The position numbers and the translations under genes were made by a program. The notes beneath the pieces are model-generated. The model was not told the DNA's origin. It saw only the letters and a list, made by a program, of their open reading frames with translations, and did not search any database. This document shows, in pieces, positions 53,499 to 64,000 of a stretch of DNA of 64,000 nucleotides (the first letter of the stretch is position 1; the number at the start of each line of letters is the position of its first letter). Where the stretch lies: assembly GCA_030524425.1 (NCBI GenBank), contig JAUNGN010000001.1:62001-126000 (forward strand), given 5' to 3'. This DNA is from Clostridia bacterium (GTDB taxonomy: Bacteria; Bacillota; Clostridia; Lachnospirales; CAG-274).

Positions 53499-53670
53499 AA
53501 ATGTCCGCGACCTTTTATTTTTGAACCTACATTTTTTGAACGGGAATCCTATATTGTTCAGTTTATGTCAGGCCGCAAGCTAATTCCCTTTGGGCAGCGG
53601 AAGGCAGATAACTGATCTGCGGACACCCACCTAGCTAGGCTAGGTGTCAAAAAACTGGGGACGGCATTTT
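53499..53670 (+). ncRNA. ssrS: probable 6S RNA
   Basis: About 172 nt. Conserved-looking blocks are TTGAACCTAC, GAACGGGAATCC, GGCAGCGGAAGG and GCGGACACCCACCT, in the order I know from Firmicutes 6S RNAs. The ends pair (AAATGTCC with GGAC...ATTT), giving a long rod with a large internal bubble. A precursor start near 53437 fits the promoter at 53402, and a terminator follows at 53690. 6S RNA mimics an open promoter and holds sigma-A RNA polymerase in slow growth. The call rests on recalled sequence blocks. Confidence 0.72.
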
Positions 53671-53689
53671 GGATAATTTTACAAAAGAT

Positions 53690-53720
53690 GGGACTGTCAG
53701 TTGACAGTCCCTATTTTTTA
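53690..53720. terminator. intrinsic terminator
   Basis: GGGACTGTCA/TGACAGTCCC, a perfect 10-bp stem with a 2-nt loop, then TATTTTTTA on the plus strand. It ends the 6S-like transcript and faces the end of the minus-strand gene at 53734. Confidence 0.85.
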
Positions 53721-53733
53721 ACTGATTTAACTA

Positions 53734-54666
53734 TTATCTTTCTCCAAGACCATTGCATCCTGCACATATACCTGTTTTGTTACAGTTGGGACAGGCAATG
53801 TTATCATTTGTTAAAGAGCTTCTATACCAGCCTTTTCCGTTACAGGTATGGCATTTCCCTGAACCATAGCACCGTGTACACATTTCCTTCGGCTTTTGTT
53901 TAGTGGTATTGTTAATATTGCCGCTGCCATAGCTATAGTATAGACTGCCGCCGTATGTATCATAACCATAATTATAGCTATTTCCAATATTATTACCGCC
54001 TGACGGACTGCCATTGTTTTCATCATCAGACAAATTATATTTTTCCTTAACGGCAATTTCTTCATCAAGGCATTGCTGCTCCGCATTATCCTTATCCCAG
54101 CCAAGCTGAATCAGAATTTCTTCCTTTTTATCAGACCATTCTTTAAGCTCATCGGAAAAATCGGGATTTATTGTTTTACCCGAATAACATACGGAACAGG
54201 TGTTGTAATCAACTCCTCCGCAGGACTTACACACAAACAAAAGTTCAGGAGGATTTTCATTTAATTCATCGTACTCCTTTTGCAGCTGATCCCTGCTCTT
54301 TGTTTTTTTATTACTGCTCTCTGAATTACTTTTTTCCGAAGAATTATCAAACTTTTTTGCTGTTTTTAAATTTGACTTAGTTGTTGTTTTTTCCGTTGCC
54401 TTTTCACTGTTTTTGACGGCAGATTTCCCCGCTGATTTTTTAGAGCCCGTAGTTTCCTCAGCTTTCTTATCATTTATTTTCGTATAATCAATTTTTTCAA
54501 GACGTTTATTTAACTCCGCCAGACTTTCCTTAAGAGCTTCGTTCCTGGCTTCACGTTCCTCCTGCTTTTTCTGAGAGTAATCATTATATGTACAAATACC
54601 GGCTGTTCCAATACCCAATATACATATAAAGATTATACAATAAATAATATATTTTTTACCTTTCAC
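53734..54666 (-). CDS. membrane-anchored protein with DnaJ-type cysteine motifs
   Basis: 310 residues: one N-terminal membrane helix (YIIYCIIFICILGIGTAGIC), a Lys/Glu/Ser-rich coiled or disordered stretch (about 30-135), a CKSCGGVDYNTCSVCYSG pair, a Gly/Tyr/Asn-rich linker, then CTRCYGSGKCHTCNGKGW and CPNCNKTGICAGCNGLG, the CxxCxGxG repeats of the DnaJ zinc domain. No J-domain is present. Likely a zinc-binding protein on the membrane, function unknown. Confidence 0.7.
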   Translation of the reverse strand: MKGKKYIIYCIIFICILGIGTAGICTYNDYSQKKQEEREARNEALKESLAELNKRLEKIDYTKINDKKAEETTGSKKSAGKSAVKNSEKATEKTTTKSNLKTAKKFDNSSEKSNSESSNKKTKSRDQLQKEYDELNENPPELLFVCKSCGGVDYNTCSVCYSGKTINPDFSDELKEWSDKKEEILIQLGWDKDNAEQQCLDEEIAVKEKYNLSDDENNGSPSGGNNIGNSYNYGYDTYGGSLYYSYGSGNINNTTKQKPKEMCTRCYGSGKCHTCNGKGWYRSSLTNDNIACPNCNKTGICAGCNGLGER

Positions 54667-54678
54667 AAAAACACCTCT

Positions 54679-55221
54679 TTAAATATCAAAATCCATACCC
54701 TCCGACAATTCATTAATTATATTGTTAAGTTCCTCCTTCGCCCCGGTATCGTTACAAGGCTTAACACTTGACGTATGTAAACACCTTACATACCCCTTAA
54801 CTTTCACATTAAGCCCCATAAGCATTATTCTTACAGTCTTTTCCGCATCAGCTGAATTTATAACTGAATCACCGCCTCCCACAACTATAACATAGCCCTT
54901 TTTCTCCTTAAGCTTTTTACCCCTCAAAAAAAACATCTGTGTCCTTGACATCATAGCCATAAGCACTCCTGTAGGCTGATTATAATAAAGAGGAGTAGCA
55001 ACAATGATATTATCATAATTGTCAATATTATTTAAAAGTTTCGTCATTTCATCTTTGTATATACACTCCCCCTTTGTACACTCCCTGCAGTCAATACAAG
55101 GAGAAAAATCCATATGGTATGCACTTGCAACATCACATTCTATACTTTCCTTAATTTTATTTATAAAATACATTGTATCTCCGTTTTTTCTCGGAGAGCC
55201 GTTTATAATTAAAGTTTTCAT
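54679..55221 (-). CDS. flavodoxin-like NAD(P)H-dependent FMN reductase family protein
   Basis: 180 residues from ATG 55221 (AGAGGT upstream). KTLIINGSPRKNGDTMYFIN is the phosphate loop for FMN, SPCIDCRECTKGECIYKDEM is the Cys-rich stretch typical of the iron-sulfur flavoprotein/NADPH:FMN reductase-like subgroup, and NIIVATPLYYNQPTGVLMAM the flavin-side loop. It probably transfers electrons to quinones, metals or aromatic substrates; the partner is not known. Confidence 0.85.
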   Translation of the reverse strand: MKTLIINGSPRKNGDTMYFINKIKESIECDVASAYHMDFSPCIDCRECTKGECIYKDEMTKLLNNIDNYDNIIVATPLYYNQPTGVLMAMMSRTQMFFLRGKKLKEKKGYVIVVGGGDSVINSADAEKTVRIMLMGLNVKVKGYVRCLHTSSVKPCNDTGAKEELNNIINELSEGMDFDI

Positions 55222-55364
55222 TGTATTACCTCTGACGGTTTTTTGTTTTCGGATTTTCACAATACTGTGTATATCTATATTTTAATTAAGATTTTATATT
55301 TCAATAATATTAAAATCCCTTTAAATAAATACAGTATACACCTGTATTTTCATTTTTTCAATAT

Positions 55365-56021
55365 TTATTTCTTATACAACTCACGTACAATGTTAGCTGT
55401 AATAATGCCTGACGGCAAAGCAATAACAGCTATACCAAATACAGATGTAATCATACTTATAAGCCTTCCAAGCATAGTTTTAGGATATATATCCCCATAC
55501 CCCACAGTAGTAAGAGCAGTAGTTGCCCAGTATAAGGCATCAAAAAAGCTGTTAAAATTATTGCCCTCAGCACAAAACATAAAAAGAGCCGTAATAAAAA
55601 TATAACTCATAGCCATAAGCAGTACAGTAAACAAAATATGCCTTACCTTTTTATAAACATCTATAACATAAAGAAAAAAATCCATATATCTAAGCATTTT
55701 AAAAATTCTGAAAACCCTGAAAATTCTGCCAAAGGGCAGCAGAGAAATAAGGTCAACAATTGCACCTATTGTAAAAGGATAAATTATAAAACTTAAGCCC
55801 TTTTTTCCAATTATATAATCACTCACAAAAAGACGCATTAAATAATCAACGGCAAGTATAGTAACCGTCACTCTCTCAATTTCATAAAAACTCGGCACTT
55901 CCCGTTTAAACATAAGGGGTAATATGCTTAAAGCCGAAATAAAACTTATAAATATGTCATAAATATAATTAATACTTCTTTTGTCTGACTTAAGTATTAA
56001 ACAATATATTTTTTTGCGCAT
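55365..56021 (-). CDS. voltage-gated-type potassium channel subunit
   Basis: 218 residues, six membrane segments. S4-like arginine-rich helix FGRIFRVFRIFKMLRYMDFF, then the pore with selectivity filter ATTALTTVGYGDIYPKTMLG and inner helix LISMITSVFGIAVIALPSGI. There is no C-terminal RCK domain. This is the KvAP-like bacterial Kv/Ion_trans family. GGGGTG precedes the ATG. In 56022-56252 upstream I see no gene. Confidence 0.9.
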   Translation of the reverse strand: MRKKIYCLILKSDKRSINYIYDIFISFISALSILPLMFKREVPSFYEIERVTVTILAVDYLMRLFVSDYIIGKKGLSFIIYPFTIGAIVDLISLLPFGRIFRVFRIFKMLRYMDFFLYVIDVYKKVRHILFTVLLMAMSYIFITALFMFCAEGNNFNSFFDALYWATTALTTVGYGDIYPKTMLGRLISMITSVFGIAVIALPSGIITANIVRELYKK

Positions 56022-56252
56022 AATTTCACCCCATATTAGTTTAACCGTTTTTTAGGAATATATCTATAACAATTTCCTGCTTATAAGCTTATTTTTATTG
56101 TTTATGCTATTGACAAAAAACATTAAAAAATATATAAAAACTTAATTAATACCCTTTTAACCCTCTGTTAAGCCTTTAAAACCTGCTTAAGTTATTAACA
56201 GATTCATTATTGACTGAACTGTTATAACAATATGACTTTTAAAATAATAAAT

Positions 56253-56296
56253 AAGAGGATGTTGTATAACTATTAATTATCAACATCCTCTTATTT
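56253..56296 (-). terminator. terminator of the ATP synthase operon
   Basis: AAGAGGATGTTG pairs perfectly with CAACATCCTCTT (12 bp) around a 16-nt loop, 10 bp past the atpC stop, with a T-rich tail on the minus strand. Confidence 0.8.
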
Positions 56297-56301
56297 TATA
56301 A

Positions 56302-56706
56302 TTACTTATTAGCACCCAAATCAAGTCTGACTAAAGCTCTCTTAAGAGCAAGCTCAGCACGTTTTATATCAATATTTGCCTGAGTATTTTTAAGTCTTGC
56401 CTCAGCTCTTTCCTTTGCTTCCTTTGCTCTTACAACATCAATTTCGTTAGACCATTCAGCAGCATCAGTAAGAATAGACATACCGTCAGCACTGATTTCG
56501 GCAAATCCGCCCAATACAGCCGCAAGCCTTTCCTCACCATCATTTTTAATAGTAAGAACACCATAATCCAGAATAGTAACCATAGGCTGATGACCATGGA
56601 GAATACCTACATCACCGCTCATAGTCCTCATAATTACCATATCAACATCACCCTCAAACATATTTCTTGAAGGTGTAATTATCTTAAGGGATAATTTATT
56701 TGCCAT
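56302..56706 (-). CDS. atpC: ATP synthase epsilon subunit
   Basis: 134 residues: N-terminal beta sandwich (SLKIITPSRNMFEGDVDMVI, GDVGILHGHQPMVTILDYGV) and a C-terminal helical pair (RAKEAKERAEARLKNTQANI, ELALKRALVRLDLGANK). It couples and regulates F1. Last gene of the atp operon, 14 bp after atpD. Confidence 0.95.
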   Translation of the reverse strand: MANKLSLKIITPSRNMFEGDVDMVIMRTMSGDVGILHGHQPMVTILDYGVLTIKNDGEERLAAVLGGFAEISADGMSILTDAAEWSNEIDVVRAKEAKERAEARLKNTQANIDIKRAELALKRALVRLDLGANK

Positions 56707-56720
56707 AATATCACCCCTTA

Positions 56721-58998
<2,278 letters not shown>

Positions 58999-59013
58999 AA
59001 TATCACCTCTCCA

Positions 59014-61072
<2,059 letters not shown>

Positions 61073-61085
<13 letters not shown>

Positions 61086-61591
61086 TCAACACCCTCCAAA
61101 TCAGATATAGTTTCATCAACAAGCTTATCCTGTTCTTCCTCTGTCATCTTAGCGGCAATAAACTTGCCGGATACCATAGAAGAAACCTCAATAATCTGCT
61201 TCTTGATTTCGTCTTTAGCCTTTTCTTCTTCTCTCTTAATATCAGTCATAGCTCTAGAGTGAATATTTTCAGCCTCAGTTTTAGCCTCAGAAATAATCTG
61301 CTGACCGTTCTTGTTAGCCTGTAATCTGGCTTCTTCAAGAATTGTGTTCTTTTCGGCTTCAATATTCCTTAATTTATTCTCATACTCAGCCTTTAAAGCC
61401 TCTGCCTCGGAAAGCTTAGCCTCAGCAGTATCAATCTGATCAGCAATTTTTTCCTTTCTGGCGTTAAGGAAATTAGTGACAGGCTTATAGAGAAGCTTTG
61501 ACAATGCAAAGCATAATATACAAGTATTAATTATCTGGATAGCAACCTGAATCAAGGTTTGCTGGTCCAGCATTATAACATAGCCATCCAC
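61073..61591 (-). CDS. atpF: ATP synthase b subunit
   Basis: 172 residues: one N-terminal membrane helix (LIQVAIQIINTCILCFALSK) followed by a long charged coiled coil (NARKEKIADQIDTAEAKLSE, KRAEEEKAKDEI-type repeats), the peripheral stalk. ATG 61591 lies 11 bp after an AGGAGG site; an ATG six codons later is possible. Confidence 0.93.
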
Positions 61592-61631
61592 CTTGTGACC
61601 TCCTTTCAGGCAAATTTTTTAAATGCAAAAA

Positions 61632-62719
<1,088 letters not shown>

Positions 62720-62760
62720 AGCAGCATTTCCTCCTTTCTTAATTAATTACAGACAAACCC

Positions 62761-63144
62761 CTAATTTTTATTGGTTCTTTTGTCTATAAAATTATAAATA
62801 TATACTGCAGGCTGTAATAATACAAGCCCTACAATCACACCAACAGGGTTAGCAAACCCCATATAACAGGCTGCAACCGCCACAGCAAAAGTAATAATAT
62901 ATCTTAACATATACTGTGACTTTGCATAGTTCTTTGCATCCTCAGGCGACATATCAACAGCTTTTTCAATACTCTTAGTCATTGAAAACACTCTGAATAC
63001 ACACATAAGCACTCCTATTGCAACTCCTAAAATCCATGGCAAAAGGCTGCTGACAAAAAACATTCCCGCCGCTATACATACTATTCCCAATACTATTGTA
63101 GTAAGTATAAGACCGTTTCTTGTTTTTATAACATCATTTGTCAT
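62761..63144 (-). CDS. ATP synthase subunit I-like membrane protein
   Basis: 127 residues with four helices (LILTTIVLGIVCIAAGMFFV, PWILGVAIGVLMCVFRVFSM, YIITFAVAVAACYMGFANPV, VGLVLLQPAVYIYNFIDKRT). Its position directly before atpB and its size fit the AtpI family thought to help assemble the c ring. It overlaps the next upstream gene by 11 bp. Confidence 0.75.
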   Translation of the reverse strand: MTNDVIKTRNGLILTTIVLGIVCIAAGMFFVSSLLPWILGVAIGVLMCVFRVFSMTKSIEKAVDMSPEDAKNYAKSQYMLRYIITFAVAVAACYMGFANPVGVIVGLVLLQPAVYIYNFIDKRTNKN

Positions 63145-63418
63145 TATTATCCTCCTGTGCTTCCTTTTGAAGGTCAGCTTTAATTTTATTCATATCTATA
63201 TAGGTATCCTTGTCCTTATAAAAATCCTTTACAAGCACGTATACACTTCTAAAACCTGCCATTACGCCTATTATTGTAAATATAATAAGAAAAATACCAT
63301 TTATGCCAAATACCCTGTCAATGGCATATCCTGCAAAAAAGCAAAGAAATATGGGCACAATCATAGATACGGCTATTTGAGTAAATAAAGCAAGTGCCTT
63401 TGTGCTCTCCCTGTTCAT
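63134..63418 (-). CDS. AtpZ/AtpI-family protein
   Basis: 94 residues with two helices (ALFTQIAVSMIVPIFLCFFA, GYAIDRVFGINGIFLIIFTI) and a charged tail. The GYAIDRVFG...G pattern is that of AtpZ/AtpI small proteins at the head of Firmicutes atp operons, which may form a magnesium/calcium pathway or assist assembly. First gene of the operon. Confidence 0.8.
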   Translation of the reverse strand: MNRESTKALALFTQIAVSMIVPIFLCFFAGYAIDRVFGINGIFLIIFTIIGVMAGFRSVYVLVKDFYKDKDTYIDMNKIKADLQKEAQEDNNDK

Positions 63419-63489
63419 ACAATCACCTAAAATCAGTATATATTCCCAACTCAGCAGATAAGCAGTTTTGCATTAACTGCTACTATATA

Positions 63490-63603
63490 ATTATAGCCTA
63501 AATCTCATTAAAAATCCACATATATTTTTTAAAAAAAGCAGAACATTTTCTTAATTTCCCGATTATTGATAAAATTTCATCAAATTGTACTAATAATATT
63601 ATA
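63490..63603 (-). promoter_or_regulatory. candidate promoters of the atp operon
   Basis: Minus-strand TGTTATAAT (63598-63606, extended -10) and a second TATAAT at 63490-63495 with a weak TGGATT 17 bp upstream. Either could serve the operon whose first ATG is at 63418. The rest of 63419-63653 holds no gene. Confidence 0.4.
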
Positions 63604-63653
63604 ACACACATTTATGCAAACATTCTTTATTTCATTTTTCAGCCAATTGCAAT

Positions 63654-63691
63654 TAAAAAAAGCGGCATTGCACAAAGCTGTACATTGCCGC
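63654..63691 (-). terminator. terminator of the Ser/Ala-rich protein gene
   Basis: GCGGCAATGTAC pairs with GTGCAATGCCGC with one mismatch and one G-U, followed by seven T on the minus strand. Confidence 0.8.
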
Positions 63692-63704
63692 CAAAACGGT
63701 TTAT

Positions 63705-64000
63705 TTATTGTCCCTCTGCAGGAGCTTCTGCCGGGGGAGCTTCTGCCGCAGGAGCTTCTGCTGCAGGGGGTTCCGCTGCCGGAGCCTCTGCCCCAGCGGG
63801 TTCACCTGTACTTCCTGTTCCTGTATCTGCTGAAGAATTATTAGTGTCTTCTGAATTTACACTATTATCTCCGCCTGATTCTTCTGAACTGTTTGTTGTA
63901 CTGCTTTCACCGGCAGATGATGTATTGCCCGAGCTGCTTCCCCTTGAGCTGTTGTATCCATAGGAGCTTCCGCTTGAGAACACTACACCGCTGTATCCCT
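63705..64000 (-). CDS. C-terminus of a Ser/Asn- and Ala/Pro/Glu-rich protein, cut by the window edge
   Basis: The frame is open to the right edge and ends at 63705. It reads GYSGVVFSSGSSYGYNSSRG, then Ser/Asn/Thr/Glu-rich sequence and finally (A/P)AEAPA-type repeats (EPAGAEAPAAEPPAAEAPAA). Such composition is typical of a surface or wall-spanning tail or linker. The product cannot be identified without the upstream part. Confidence 0.65.
   Translation of the reverse strand, partial: GYSGVVFSSGSSYGYNSSRGSSSGNTSSAGESSTTNSSEESGGDNSVNSEDTNNSSADTGTGSTGEPAGAEAPAAEPPAAEAPAAEAPPAEAPAEGQ

Noticed and set aside
55243..55605. 120-codon plus-strand frame over the potassium channel gene end
   Set aside because: Antisense to the channel pore region; the minus-strand product has a full TVGYGD filter and normal length.
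63614..63963. Plus-strand Ala/Gly/Ser-rich frames at the right edge
   Set aside because: They are the reverse reading of the repetitive minus-strand Ala/Pro/Glu tail, which is followed by its own terminator.

Overview
The window is AT-rich DNA from an anaerobic low-GC Firmicute, most likely a Clostridia member of the Lachnospiraceae type. This is inferred from the AT-rich codon use, strong AGGAGG ribosome sites, a PrmA-RsmE-cysteine desulfurase operon, a PlsX-AcpP-Rnc block, a complete F-type ATP synthase operon and SpoIID/peptidoglycan-binding and YesL (DUF624) type genes. Most genes lie on the minus strand. No rRNA, tRNA or CRISPR array was seen.

Layout. 1-2.2 kb: the start of a guanidine/urea-type nitrogen operon (two DUF1989 proteins) with a LuxR-type regulator, and a terminator directly behind the operon promoter. 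2.3-15.6 kb: a polymorphic toxin locus. It has a 2073-aa secreted RHS/YD-repeat protein with an M91-like metallopeptidase tip, its translationally coupled membrane immunity candidate, two displaced toxin-tip/immunity cassettes that carry copies of the RHS core, one decayed cassette, and an upstream secreted protein gene split at a (TA)6 tract. 15.7-25.6 kb: an array of small stand-alone enzymes (seven intact GNAT acetyltransferases, one GNAT stub, two Nudix, GrpB, HAD, cupin) joined by recurring short intergenic modules; part of it lies between prmA and rsmE. 26.7-29.4 kb: a transglutaminase-like protein, an HD-domain protein and a DUF624 membrane protein. 29.4-33.8 kb: a SpoIID-like/peptidoglycan-binding gene interrupted by a 3.15-kb serine-recombinase element; joining the two halves at the shared 7-bp core restores one continuous frame.

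33.8-45 kb is housekeeping: rnc, acpP, plsX, an XRE repressor with palindromic operators facing an 18-codon ORF, a CmpB-type membrane protein, wecB, truA, a ketopantoate reductase-like gene, pfkA, two overlapping RimK-like ATP-grasp genes and a membrane acyltransferase. 45.2-53.2 kb is the pyrimidine operon pyrB-pyrC-pyrF-carA-carB. It is preceded by a promoter, a 29-codon U-rich leader ORF and a terminator whose 5' arm holds the leader stop codon, the architecture of enterobacterial pyrBI attenuation. It is followed by a 300-bp string of hairpins between palindromic 28-bp repeats. Next come a probable 6S RNA, a zinc-finger-motif membrane protein, a flavodoxin-like protein and a potassium channel. 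56.3-63.4 kb is atpI-like genes followed by atpB-E-F-H-A-G-D-C, with a c subunit that carries the sodium-binding residue set. The last 300 bases hold the C-terminus of a Ser/Ala/Pro/Glu-rich protein.

The strongest candidates for something undescribed are the intervening element in the SpoIID-like gene, the pyr leader peptide attenuator, the cassette-like GNAT/Nudix array and the displaced RHS toxin cassettes. Everything here was read by eye; family names come from recognised motifs, not from searches.
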